From the NCBI RefSeq assembly GCF_033807535.1, contig NZ_CP136856.1, forward strand, positions 2,909,001 through 2,973,000: a stretch of DNA of 64,000 nucleotides, read 5' to 3'. Below, piece by piece: positions 42,263 to 51,111 of this stretch. The translations under genes were made by a program, and so were the position numbers. Position 1 is the first letter of the stretch; each line of letters begins with the position of its first letter. The stretch comes from Oceanisphaera sp. IT1-181 (GTDB lineage Bacteria > Pseudomonadota > Gammaproteobacteria > Enterobacterales > Aeromonadaceae). The notes beneath the pieces are model-generated. The model had not been told where the DNA came from and ran no database searches. It saw only the letters and a program-made list of their open reading frames with translations.

Positions 42263-42376
42263 GGTGACCTCTATTATGATTTTTAGCCCCGTTTAAGCAT
42301 GGCTGAAAAGCCTAGACTCAATACGGCCACACAGCTGTAACGGGCCAAAGTTTACTGTTCTGTAATAGAAAAGAAA

Positions 42377-42402
42377 GTAAAAAGGCGGGCATTTGCCCAC
42401 CT
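42377..42402 (-). terminator. Terminator between aceF and lpdA
   Basis: Read leftward, stem GGTGGGC / GCCCGCC with loop AAAT then a TTTTT run, eight bases after the aceF stop. It separates the aceEF transcript from lpdA. Confidence 0.85.
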
Positions 42403-42409
42403 TGTCACA

Positions 42410-44302
42410 TTAAAGGGCTAAACGACGAAGGTCGCTTAACACACCACTCATCATAGTGATGAAACGAGCACCATCGGCGCCGTCAATCACACGGTGGTCA
42501 TAAGACAGAGCCAGCGGCTGCATCAGGCGAGGTTCGAACTCTTTGCCGTTCCAAACTGGCTTGATGCTGGACTTAGATACGCCCAAGATGGCCACTTCAG
42601 GTGCGTTCACGATAGGTGTGAACTGAGTGCCACCAATGCCGCCCAAGGACGAAATGGTGAAGCAACCACCTTGCATGTCGGCACCAGTTAGCTTGCCGTC
42701 ACGGGCTTTCTTGGAGATTTCGCCAAGCTCAATCGCTAACTCGCGAATGCCTTTCTTGTTCACGTCGCGTACTACCGGTACAACCAAACCGTTTGGCGTA
42801 TCAACCGCCACACCGATGTTGATGTACTTCTTCATTACCAAAGACTGCTCGTCTTGTGACAATGAAGAACAGAACTTCGGATACGCTTCCAACGCTTTAG
42901 CAGCGGCCTTCATGATAAAGATCAGCGGGGAAATCTTATAACCCAGCTTCTGCTTATCAGCGATGGCGTTTTCCGTTTTGCGGAACTCTTCCAGCTCAGT
43001 GATATCGGTTTCGTCAAACTGCGTCACGTGTGGGATTTTTACCCAGTTGCGGTGCAGGTTAGGACCCGAGATCTTCTGAATGCGCGTCATTGGCACTTCT
43101 TCAACTTCACCAAACTTGGCAAAATCTACTTTTGGCCATGCCAGCACGGCCATGCCGCCGCCCGCTACTGCAACACCGGCAGGTTGACTAGCAACTTGCT
43201 TGATGATGCCTTTAACGTAGCTTTGCACGTCTTCTTTCAGGATACGGCTCTTAGGACCAGTAGCGGCAACCTTAGACAGGTCAACACCAAATTCACGGGC
43301 TAAACGACGTACCACAGGCGTGGCGTGCACATACGCATTGTTCTCAACGAACTCAGCTTTAGCAGCCGGTGCCGCAGCGGCAGGAGCCGCTTTTGGCGCA
43401 GCCGGGGCTGCAGCAGGTGCACTGGCGGCAGGAGCCGAGGCGCTTGTTGCCGGTGAAGCAGCAACTTCAAATACCATGACCAGAGATCCAGTATTAACCT
43501 TGTCGCCAACGTTAATCTTGATTTCTTTAACCACACCGGCAAACGGTGACGGTACTTCCATAGACGCCTTGTCACCTTCCACAGTCAAAATAGACTGTTC
43601 GGCTTCAACGGTGTCGCCCACGGCAACCATGACTTCAGTCACTTCAACTTCGTCACCGCCAATGTCAGGCACGTTCACGTCTTTGGCTTGCGGTGCGCTC
43701 GCCGCTGCAGGAGCAGCAGTAGGCGCGGCCGCCGCAGGGGCAGAAGCGGCAGGAGCCGAGGCGCCCGCTACTTCGAAGACCATGATCTGTGAACCAGTTT
43801 TAACCTTGTCGCCAACGGCTACTAAGATTTCAACAATTTTACCAGCGGAAGGAGACGGGATTTCCATAGAAGCCTTATCGCCTTCTACGCCAATCAGCGT
43901 CTGCTCTTCAGTAACGGTGTCGCCAACAGCCACGTTGATTTCGGTAACTTCAACTTCGTCATCACCAATATCAGGCACTGCTACGTCTTGGCGCGCAGCA
44001 GTGGCAGGTGCAGCAGGAGCTGCAGCCGCCGGTGCTTCTGCCGCGGCAGTAGGGGCAGCCGCGCCGCCCTCTTCTGCTTCGAATACCATGATCAAAGAAC
44101 CGGTATTGATGGTGTCGCCAAGAGCAACTTTAATTTCTTTAACCACACCCGCGCTTGGGGCAGGTATTTCCATGGAGGCTTTGTCGCCTTCCACGGTTAG
44201 CAGTGACTGCTCAAGTTCAACACGGTCGCCAACGGCCACCATGATTTCGGTCACTTCTACCTCGTCTGCGCCGATATCTGGCACCAGAATATCTTTAGAC
44301 AT
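42410..44302 (-). CDS. aceF: Dihydrolipoamide acetyltransferase of pyruvate dehydrogenase (E2)
   Basis: 630 residues, equal to E. coli AceF. It has three tandem lipoyl domains, each with the motif VEGDKASME, whose lysines are about K41, K143 and K245. They are separated by long Ala-Pro linkers (for example around 80-105 and 180-205). The peripheral-subunit-binding domain is near 325-370 (ATPVVRRLAREFGVDLSKV) and the catalytic domain ends with LSYDHRVIDGADGARF. It forms the core of the complex and transfers acetyl to CoA. It lies 11 bases after aceE. Strong antisense ORFs across the Ala-Pro linkers are composition artefacts. Confidence 0.98.
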   Translation of the reverse strand: MSKDILVPDIGADEVEVTEIMVAVGDRVELEQSLLTVEGDKASMEIPAPSAGVVKEIKVALGDTINTGSLIMVFEAEEGGAAAPTAAAEAPAAAAPAAPATAARQDVAVPDIGDDEVEVTEINVAVGDTVTEEQTLIGVEGDKASMEIPSPSAGKIVEILVAVGDKVKTGSQIMVFEVAGASAPAASAPAAAAPTAAPAAASAPQAKDVNVPDIGGDEVEVTEVMVAVGDTVEAEQSILTVEGDKASMEVPSPFAGVVKEIKINVGDKVNTGSLVMVFEVAASPATSASAPAASAPAAAPAAPKAAPAAAAPAAKAEFVENNAYVHATPVVRRLAREFGVDLSKVAATGPKSRILKEDVQSYVKGIIKQVASQPAGVAVAGGGMAVLAWPKVDFAKFGEVEEVPMTRIQKISGPNLHRNWVKIPHVTQFDETDITELEEFRKTENAIADKQKLGYKISPLIFIMKAAAKALEAYPKFCSSLSQDEQSLVMKKYINIGVAVDTPNGLVVPVVRDVNKKGIRELAIELGEISKKARDGKLTGADMQGGCFTISSLGGIGGTQFTPIVNAPEVAILGVSKSSIKPVWNGKEFEPRLMQPLALSYDHRVIDGADGARFITMMSGVLSDLRRLAL

Positions 44303-44313
44303 GTATTACCCCT

Positions 44314-46974
44314 TTACGCGTACAGCGGGTTGATCTTATCAGCGTCGATACCGTATTTCGTAATGGCATCGGCAACAACTTTCTTGTCCAGCGTTCCTTG
44401 CTTAACCAGCTCGGTCAGTGCAGCAATCACTATGTAGTTCTTGTTGACTTCGAAGTGGCGACGCAGGTTGTCACGGCTGTCTGAACGGCCGAAACCATCT
44501 GTACCCAATACTTTGTAGCTCGCTGAAGGCATGAAGGCGCGCACTTGTTCGGCGTAGTTCTTCATGTAGTCAGTGGCAGCAATAGCAGGCTCGCTACCCA
44601 TCACTTGTGCGATGTAAGGTACGCGGGCTTCTTCAGTTGGGTGCAACATGTTCCAGCGCTCAACGTCTTGACCGTCACGGGTCAGTTCGTTGAATGAAGG
44701 CACACTGAAGATGTCAGAACCAATGCCGTACTCTTCAGATAACATGGCGGCGGCTTGGCGCACGTCGTTCAAGATAGTACCTGAACCCATCAACTGTACT
44801 TTACCTTTGCTACCCGCAACTGTGTCCAGCTTGTAGATACCCTTACGGATACCTTCTTCAGCGCCTTCTGGCATAGCTGGCTGATGGTAGTTTTCGTTCA
44901 AGGTAGTGATGTAGTAGTAGATGTTTTCTGGATTATCACCGTACATACGACGCAAACCGTCTTGTACGATAACCGCTACTTCATACACATAAGTTGGATC
45001 ATAGGTGATACAGTTAGGAATAACGCTGGCTTGAACATGGCTGTGGCCATCTTCGTGCTGCAGACCTTCACCGTTCAGCGTCGTACGACCTGAAGTACCA
45101 CCAATCATGAAGCCGCGCGCCTGTTGGTCGCCGGCCAACCAGCACAAATCACCCACACGTTGGAAACCGAACATCGAGTAGTAGATGTAGAACGGAATCA
45201 TCGGGAAGTCGTTGGTGCTGTAAGAAGTCGCAGCGGCTAACCATGAAGACGTTGCACCCAGCTCGTTGATACCTTCTTGCAGTACCTGGCCTTTGATGTC
45301 TTCTTTGTAGTAAGCAACTTGCTCACGGTCTTGCGGAGTATATTGCTGACCGTTAGGGCTGTAGATACCGATTTGACGGAACAGACCTTCCATACCAAAG
45401 GTACGGGCTTCATCGGCCAAGATAGGCACGATGCGCTCACCAATGGACTTGTTCTTCAGCATGATGTTTAAGGCACGCACGAACGCCATTGTGGTAGAAA
45501 CTTCACGCTTTTGCTCACCCAGCAATGATTCAAACTCAGACAGCTCAGGAATTTGCAGCTTATCTGTGCTTTCAGGCAAACGAGTCGGTAAGTAGCCTTT
45601 CAGCGCTTTACGACGAGCATGCAGGTACTCGTGTTCACGAGTGCCTTCTTTAATTTCGATGTACGGCAGATCGGTGATGTCTTCGTCGCTTACTTCCAGA
45701 TTGAAACGGTCACGGAAGTGCTTAACGGACGACATGTCCATGTTCTTAACCTGGTGGGCAATGTTCTTGCCTTCAGCCGCTTCACCCATGCCGTAACCTT
45801 TAACGGTTTTGGCCAAGATAACAGTCGGCTTGCCTTTGGTCTCGGCAGCATTTTTGTACGCAGCGTACATTTTAGCTGGATCGTGACCACCACGGTTCAG
45901 GGCGAAGACCTCTTCGTCAGACATATCTTTGACCAGTTCTAAGGTCTCAGGATATTTGCCAAAGAAGTGCTCACGCACGTAGGCACCGTCTTTCGACTTA
46001 AAGGTCTGATAGTCACCGTCTACCGTTTCGTTCATCAGTTGAACTAGCTTACCGGTCTTATCTTTTTCGATCAGCTCGTCCCAACGACGACCCCAGATCA
46101 CCTTAACCACGTTCCAGCCAGCACCGTTAAAGATACCGTCCAGCTCGTTGATGATCTTACCGTTACCAATTACAGGGCCGTCAAGGCGCTGCAGGTTACA
46201 GTTGATGATGAAGCACAGGTTGTCCAGCTTTTCGCGAGCCGCGATGGTGATCACACCTTTGGATTCTGGCTCATCCATTTCACCGTCGCCCAAGTAGGCG
46301 TAAACGCGCTGCTCAGAACAGTCTTTCAGACCACGGTTAGTCAGATACTTCAAGAAACGCGCTTGATAGATGGCGTTCAATGGACCTAGACCCATAGATA
46401 CGGTCGGGAACTGCCAGAAGTCAGGCATCAGCTTAGGGTGCGGATAAGAAGGAATGCCTTTACCGTCTACTTCTTGACGGAACATGTCCAACTGAGCGGC
46501 AGTTAAGCGGCCTTCAGCAAACGCACGAGCATAGATGCCAGGCGAGATATGGCCTTGGAAGAACACCAAGTCGCCGCCGTCTTTTTCGTTACGAGCGCGG
46601 TAGAAGTGGTTAAAGCCCACTTCATACATAGTGGCACTGGACGAGTAAGAAGCCATGTGGCCACCCAAGTCCAGATCTTTTCTAGAGGCGCGCAGCACGA
46701 TCATCACTGAGTTCCAGCGGATAATAGCGCGGATACGACGTTCCAGATCCCAGTTACCCGGGTACTCAGTCTCGTCTGCAGACTTAATGCTGTTGACGTA
46801 GTCTGAGTGGGCGTTTCTGGCCACTGCTACACCGGCTTTAATGGCTTTAGTGGTGAGGCGCTCATAAATGTACTGGGCGCGCTCAGGTCCTTCTTGACGG
46901 ATCAAAGATTCAAGAGAGTCTAGCCACTCTTGAGTTTCTATTGAATCCACATCGTTGTTCAGGATATCAGACAT
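44314..46974 (-). CDS. aceE: Pyruvate dehydrogenase E1 component, homodimeric type
   Basis: 886 residues, the size of E. coli AceE (887). The thiamine diphosphate motif is YLGDGEMDEPESKGVITIAAREKLDNLCFIINCN. The N-terminal HMASYSSSATMYEVGFNHF and the YSMFGFQRVGDLCWLAGDQQARGFMIGGTSGRTTLNGEGLQHEDGHS stretch are characteristic of this homodimeric E1. It decarboxylates pyruvate and acetylates the lipoyl groups of AceF. It is the second gene of the leftward pdhR-aceE-aceF unit, 58 bases after pdhR, and is controlled through the PdhR operator at 47809-47823. Confidence 0.98.
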   Translation of the reverse strand: MSDILNNDVDSIETQEWLDSLESLIRQEGPERAQYIYERLTTKAIKAGVAVARNAHSDYVNSIKSADETEYPGNWDLERRIRAIIRWNSVMIVLRASRKDLDLGGHMASYSSSATMYEVGFNHFYRARNEKDGGDLVFFQGHISPGIYARAFAEGRLTAAQLDMFRQEVDGKGIPSYPHPKLMPDFWQFPTVSMGLGPLNAIYQARFLKYLTNRGLKDCSEQRVYAYLGDGEMDEPESKGVITIAAREKLDNLCFIINCNLQRLDGPVIGNGKIINELDGIFNGAGWNVVKVIWGRRWDELIEKDKTGKLVQLMNETVDGDYQTFKSKDGAYVREHFFGKYPETLELVKDMSDEEVFALNRGGHDPAKMYAAYKNAAETKGKPTVILAKTVKGYGMGEAAEGKNIAHQVKNMDMSSVKHFRDRFNLEVSDEDITDLPYIEIKEGTREHEYLHARRKALKGYLPTRLPESTDKLQIPELSEFESLLGEQKREVSTTMAFVRALNIMLKNKSIGERIVPILADEARTFGMEGLFRQIGIYSPNGQQYTPQDREQVAYYKEDIKGQVLQEGINELGATSSWLAAATSYSTNDFPMIPFYIYYSMFGFQRVGDLCWLAGDQQARGFMIGGTSGRTTLNGEGLQHEDGHSHVQASVIPNCITYDPTYVYEVAVIVQDGLRRMYGDNPENIYYYITTLNENYHQPAMPEGAEEGIRKGIYKLDTVAGSKGKVQLMGSGTILNDVRQAAAMLSEEYGIGSDIFSVPSFNELTRDGQDVERWNMLHPTEEARVPYIAQVMGSEPAIAATDYMKNYAEQVRAFMPSASYKVLGTDGFGRSDSRDNLRRHFEVNKNYIVIAALTELVKQGTLDKKVVADAITKYGIDADKINPLYA

Positions 46975-47032
46975 GGCTGTTTCCTATCTCGTTTGGGGCT
47001 CATGCCCATGGGTTTCATTGCCGAAGGCATTG

Positions 47033-47794
47033 TTATTCCTGCTGTTTATTACGGCGTAAAGAGCGCTGAATACGGCTCTCTTCACGCTGAATATCGAGCA
47101 GCGTTTCTTCTATAAAGGCCAGGTGCTCATGACAAGCATCTCTGGCCTGTTCCGGCTCGCGAGACAATATGCAGTGGATAAGATTAGCGCGATGCACTCG
47201 GATCTTTTCCACCATACCGGCGCGCCGGTTTAAAATTTTGATATTGCGCAAGATACTGGACTCTAGCAGCGGCTGCATGGCGCGCAACAGGTGTAATAAC
47301 ACCACGTTGTGGGCCGCTGCCGCTACCGCGATATAAAATTCGGCGGCAGCGGCGGCTTCTGCGGGCAGGTCACCCAGCTCTTGTGCTTGTACTATGGCCA
47401 GCTGTGCGCCACGAATGGTATCGAAGTCAGCTTCGTTGCCGCGCGTGGCGGCGTAAAATGCAGAGATACCTTCCATGGTATGACGAAACTCCAACATGTC
47501 GTATTGCGACTCTGGATGTTCCGCCAACAGCTGAAATAACGGGTCAGCTAATCCTTTAGTCAGGGCGTTTTGCACATAAGTGCCCCCTCCCTGACGACGA
47601 GAAACCAAGCCTCTTGCTTCCAGCAATTGGATGGCTTCTCGTACCGAGGGTCGAGATACGGCGTATTGCTCTGCAAGCTCCCGCTCTGGCAACAAGCGTT
47701 GACCAGGCTGTAAGCTGCCTTCTACTATCATCTGCTCAATTTTGGCGGCGATAGTGTCGGCAAGTTTTGGCTGCTTAATACGCTGATTCGACAT
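47033..47794 (-). CDS. pdhR: Pyruvate-sensing transcriptional repressor (GntR/FadR family)
   Basis: 253 residues, matching E. coli PdhR (254). The N-terminal winged helix is LADTIAAKIEQMIVEGSLQPGQRLLPERELAEQYAVSRPSVREAIQLLEARGLVSRRQGGGTYVQ. The C-terminal all-helical FadR-type ligand domain includes the FRHTMEGISAFYAATR segment and metal-ligand histidines. It represses its own operon and respiratory genes until pyruvate binds. It is the first gene of pdhR-aceE-aceF. A perfect operator palindrome lies 14 bases upstream of the start, which fits autoregulation. Confidence 0.96.
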   Translation of the reverse strand: MSNQRIKQPKLADTIAAKIEQMIVEGSLQPGQRLLPERELAEQYAVSRPSVREAIQLLEARGLVSRRQGGGTYVQNALTKGLADPLFQLLAEHPESQYDMLEFRHTMEGISAFYAATRGNEADFDTIRGAQLAIVQAQELGDLPAEAAAAAEFYIAVAAAAHNVVLLHLLRAMQPLLESSILRNIKILNRRAGMVEKIRVHRANLIHCILSREPEQARDACHEHLAFIEETLLDIQREESRIQRSLRRNKQQE

Positions 47795-48124
47795 TTAACT
47801 CGGCTTATATTGGTAAGACCAATTGACACTGTTAAAAAAAGGTATCATTCCGAGGTTAAAATGTCCAATTATTTAATATTCATTGCACACAATCTAAAAA
47901 AACAGTCCACGCTTTTTAGCCAAGATTCTAGGCTAGACCAGTCCAGAATAAACAGCAACTTAGAATAACCGACAAGTGTAGTTAAGTTGCTGTTTATTTG
48001 GCAATAAAAGTGGTGAGTGAGACGGCGAATAGTGAGGTGTAAGGCGCTAGGTGAGATGTGAAGGGAAGTCTAGCTCGCACATCGCTCTTATATGTTACCC
48101 CTCACCCTTCACTCCTCACGTATT
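47795..48124. other. Intergenic region between pdhR and nadC
   Basis: 330 bases. The left part is the pdhR control region with the operator. The right part (about 48010-48120) is a low-complexity inverted stretch of GGTGAGATGTGAAGGG and CACCCTTCACTCCTCACG words. Similar words recur near 17945-18005, 26985-27025, 36170-36215, 50400-50515 and 58680-58710. No gene is supported. Confidence 0.55.
47809..47823. promoter_or_regulatory. PdhR operator
   Basis: ATTGGTAAGACCAAT is a perfect inverted repeat equal to the established PdhR site (ATTGGTNNNACCAAT). It lies 14 bases upstream of the pdhR start, so it probably overlaps the promoter or the start of the transcript. Confidence 0.88.
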
Positions 48125-48982
48125 TTAACCTTCAACCCGCAACGACAGATCCAACGCTTGCACATGCTTGGTTAGCGCACCCACAGAGATAAAATCCACA
48201 CCTGTGGCAGCAAAGCTGGCGATGGTGTCTAGCGTGACATTACCGGACACTTCTAACTTGGCCGCACCTTGGGTCATGGCGACCGCAGCTCGCATATCTT
48301 GGGTACTAAAGTTATCAAGCATAATAATGTCGGCACCCGCTTTAAGTGCTTGCTCTAGCTCGGCCAAAGACTCGACTTCCACTTCCACGGATTTTTCTGG
48401 CTGCAAGCGGCGGGCTTCGGCTACGGCCTTGTCGATACCGCCACAGGCAAAGATATGATTTTCTTTGATCAGATAGGCGTCATAGAGGCCTAGGCGATGA
48501 TTATGACCGCCACCGCAGGTGACCGCGTATTTCAGCGCCAGCCGCAAACCGGGCAGTGTTTTACGGGTATCAAGCAAACGGCATTGAGTACCGACTAATT
48601 GATCAACATAGCTACGCGTGACTGTGGCCACACCCGACAAGGTTTGAATAAAATTCAGCGCGGTACGCTCGCCGGTCATAATAGCGCGGGCCGGGCCGGT
48701 TAAGGTCAGTAGGCGTTGATTGGCAGTAACCGCATCACCGTCACTCACTAACCATTGCAGCGCAACTTCACCGCCGAGCTGGCGAAACGTTTCTTCCGTA
48801 AAGGCTTGGCCACAAAACACCCCATCTTCGCGGGTGATCACATGCGCCACTACCTCCTCAGACTCGGGCAACAGCTGTGCTGTAATATCGCGAGTAGCAT
48901 CTAAGGTACCGCCCAAGTCCTCGGTGAGGGCTGCGGTAACATTAAAACGGACTTCTTGTGCCAACATAGTTTTTTCCAACAT
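48125..48982 (-). CDS. nadC: Nicotinate-nucleotide pyrophosphorylase (quinolinate phosphoribosyltransferase)
   Basis: 285 residues from the ATG at 48982 (upstream GGGAAAAAG); the frame is open to 49039, and an ATG at 48967 is also possible. It has the N-terminal sandwich domain (ALTEDLGGTLDATRDITAQLLP), GERTALNFIQTLSGVAT, the active-site LLDTRKTLPGLRLALKYAVTCGGGHNHRLGLYDAYLIKENHI, and the barrel end ADIIMLDNFS and GVDFISVGALTKHVQALDLSLR. It converts quinolinate and PRPP to nicotinate mononucleotide in NAD synthesis. In Aeromonas and E. coli nadC also sits near ampD. It is read leftward as a single gene. Confidence 0.97.
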   Translation of the reverse strand: MLEKTMLAQEVRFNVTAALTEDLGGTLDATRDITAQLLPESEEVVAHVITREDGVFCGQAFTEETFRQLGGEVALQWLVSDGDAVTANQRLLTLTGPARAIMTGERTALNFIQTLSGVATVTRSYVDQLVGTQCRLLDTRKTLPGLRLALKYAVTCGGGHNHRLGLYDAYLIKENHIFACGGIDKAVAEARRLQPEKSVEVEVESLAELEQALKAGADIIMLDNFSTQDMRAAVAMTQGAAKLEVSGNVTLDTIASFAATGVDFISVGALTKHVQALDLSLRVEG

Positions 48983-49190
48983 TACTTTTTCCCGTATCAG
49001 CAGTAGCCTGTTATTCAACTGTTTATGGTTATCCCCCACGGGGAGCGATCAGTTTTAAGCCGTAAGCTGTCAGTTAAAGAAACACCGACCTTATAGCGGC
49101 TGGTCCTGCGATGCAGGATGGCTGTTTCTATTGCAGTTAAGTTGTTGAACTTAACTTATGGCTTACAGCTTATCGCTTCCAGCTGTCCTT

Positions 49191-49694
49191 TCAACGCCTG
49201 ATGGTCAGTTGGCCGTTGCGTTGAATTAGTTCAAATTGGCGCAAGGCGTTCATACCTAACAGTATTTCATTACTGTCACTGGGCATAATCACAGCACTCA
49301 GATCGTACAAGGTGAAAGGACCTAAAGACAGGCTTTTTATACGGGTGGCATAACCTGTAACAGTACCGGCCGCCGTATTTAGGCCTAACTTATGCCCTTG
49401 TTTCAGTTGCAGTTTTGCAGCTAATGCTTGAGGGATAGCGACTTGAGTAGCACCAGTATCCAGCAAAAATACCACCTCGAAGCCGTTGATCAGCCCGCTC
49501 GCTAAATAATGACCTCGATTATTTTGCTCCAACACTATGGTTTGCGCATCTAACTGACGTATTGCTTGATTAGGATTATTATCTCGGGCGAGCTTTTGCT
49601 GAAAAAACCAGGTCAATAGCGCCAGTGCTAGCCCCCAAGCAATCAGCCACATAATGCGGCCTAATCGGCGTTGCGTATCCACTTCATGGCCCAT
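49191..49694 (-). CDS. Membrane-anchored retropepsin-like aspartic protease (clan AA)
   Basis: 167 residues with one N-terminal membrane segment (about 12-31, IMWLIAWGLALALLTWFFQQ) and a single retropepsin-like domain. The active-site motif is FLLDTGATQVAIPQALA, followed by the second psi-loop region SNEILLGMNALRQFEL. Bacterial proteins of this kind (TIGR02281 type) are single-lobed and must dimerise to form the catalytic Asp pair. It lies between nadC and ampD on the minus strand, divergent from ampD. The substrate is unknown. Proximity to a cell-wall recycling enzyme may be coincidental. Confidence 0.85.
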   Translation of the reverse strand: MGHEVDTQRRLGRIMWLIAWGLALALLTWFFQQKLARDNNPNQAIRQLDAQTIVLEQNNRGHYLASGLINGFEVVFLLDTGATQVAIPQALAAKLQLKQGHKLGLNTAAGTVTGYATRIKSLSLGPFTLYDLSAVIMPSDSNEILLGMNALRQFELIQRNGQLTIRR

Positions 49695-49826
49695 CTGGCT
49701 TTGCTCCTCTTTACTTACCGCGTCTGTTTGCTTGTCACTGCTATCTACTTACCGGCCTTGTTTACTTGCCGATTCAGGGCTTAGCCTCTTACTATAGTGC
49801 CAACTTGACTGGCACTAGAGGCTCAC

Positions 49827-50387
49827 ATGACTGACGCTTTGATATTAACAGACGACGGCTGGTTGCAACCCGCTCGTCACTGCCCCTCCCCACACTTTGA
49901 TGATAGGCCAGAGCAAGAGGTGTCTTTATTGGTGGTGCACAGCATTAGTTTGCCGCCTGGGCAGTTTGGTGGGCCTTATATAGACCAGCTTTTTTTAGGG
50001 CAGTTGAACCCTGATGATGATGCTTATTTTTTTGGCATTCAACACCTTAAAGTGTCGGCCCATTGTTTGATCAGGCGCTGTGGTGAATTAGTACAATATG
50101 TGTCCTTGCATAAACGTGCTTGGCACGCGGGTCAGTCTTGCTTTAAAGAACGCGAGCGCTGCAATGACTTTGCCATTGGCATCGAGCTTGAAGGCACAGA
50201 TACCGGCTCTTTTACCGATGCTCAATATCAAACCCTCACCACACTCACTCAGCTTATCCAGCGTCAATTCCCAGCTATTACGGCGGAGCATATCGTCGGC
50301 CACAGCGACATAGCCCCCGGGCGCAAAACCGACCCCGGCACCGGCTTTGATTGGGGATTTATTGAAAACTTAAATCGCAAGCGGTGA
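49827..50387 (+). CDS. ampD: 1,6-anhydro-N-acetylmuramyl-L-alanine amidase
   Basis: 186 residues, like E. coli AmpD (183). It is an amidase_2 domain with zinc ligands H38 (LLVVHSISLPPGQFGG), H159 (HIVGHSDIAPGRKTDPG) and D169, and the catalytic glutamate E120 in FAIGIELEGTD. It removes the stem peptide from anhydro-muropeptides in the cytosol during cell-wall recycling, and its loss induces AmpC beta-lactamase through AmpR in many relatives. No ampE follows, unlike in E. coli. The next gene is pilA, in the same order as in Aeromonas and Pseudomonas. The start at 49827 has only a weak ribosome site (GAGGCTCAC). Confidence 0.95.
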   Translation: MTDALILTDDGWLQPARHCPSPHFDDRPEQEVSLLVVHSISLPPGQFGGPYIDQLFLGQLNPDDDAYFFGIQHLKVSAHCLIRRCGELVQYVSLHKRAWHAGQSCFKERERCNDFAIGIELEGTDTGSFTDAQYQTLTTLTQLIQRQFPAITAEHIVGHSDIAPGRKTDPGTGFDWGFIENLNRKR

Positions 50388-50637
50388 AGCATAAGGGGGA
50401 ATACGAGAGAAATGAGGCGCTCGGCGGCGCTGTCCGCTGATGGCCTATCAGCTTGCAGCCTTGTTCCCTTCACGCTTTACCCTTTATCCATTACCCATTA
50501 CCCTTCACTCCCCACCACACAACTGCTTACTTATTCGCCACTTTCATGCTTCCTTGCTATATCTTAAGGGCACCAATACGGTTGGCCAATGATTGGCCGA
50601 TTCTGAAAGTTACGCTCTATCAGTCAAGGATGACATT

Positions 50638-51111
50638 ATGAATAAGCTTATTGGCACGCGCCCCAGCGGCGGTTTTACGCTTATCGAACTGATGATAGTG
50701 GTAGCCATAGTGGCAATCTTAGCTACGGTCGCCCTACCCGCCTATCAAACCTATACCCAACGCGCTAGATTTACCGAGGTGATCGCCGCTACCGGCCCCG
50801 CCAAAACCGCCATCGATATTTGCGTACAGACCGGGGGTTCCGACTGTACGGCAGCAGGAAATAACGCCGTTGGCTATGACACCGTAACCCGTGCTCAAAC
50901 AAGTGACTCCGGTATTACGACCGATTATGTAGCCAGTGTCGCTGTTACAGGATCTACCAATCCAAACTCTTGGACCATAACCGCCACTGCAACAAACGAA
51001 CTAGACGACCTGACCTTTATACAAGTCGGCACCGAAGACAATGGCCGTGTGACTTGGAAAAACAATCCCACCGATAGTGTAGGCACTTGCGTGGCAGCCA
51101 ACACGTGCTAA
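50638..51111 (+). CDS. pilA: Type IV pilin, major subunit
   Basis: 157 residues from the ATG at 50638 (AAGGATGAC ribosome site); an upstream start at 50593 would put 15 residues before the true leader. The class IVa prepilin leader MNKLIGTRPSGG has 12 residues and is cleaved before FTLIELMIVVAIVAILATVA, with Glu5 conserved. The C-terminal domain has two cysteine pairs in prospect (DICVQTGGSDC and VGTCVAANTC), the last forming the disulfide loop typical of pilins. It is exported, methylated by PilD and polymerised by PilB. It is followed without a gap by pilB. Confidence 0.93.
   Translation: MNKLIGTRPSGGFTLIELMIVVAIVAILATVALPAYQTYTQRARFTEVIAATGPAKTAIDICVQTGGSDCTAAGNNAVGYDTVTRAQTSDSGITTDYVASVAVTGSTNPNSWTITATATNELDDLTFIQVGTEDNGRVTWKNNPTDSVGTCVAANTC

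Noticed and set aside
43320..44333. 337-residue ORF on the plus strand
   Set aside because: It is antisense to aceF; the Ala/Pro-rich linkers and lipoyl repeats give open complementary frames. No ribosome site, and composition is unlike a real protein.
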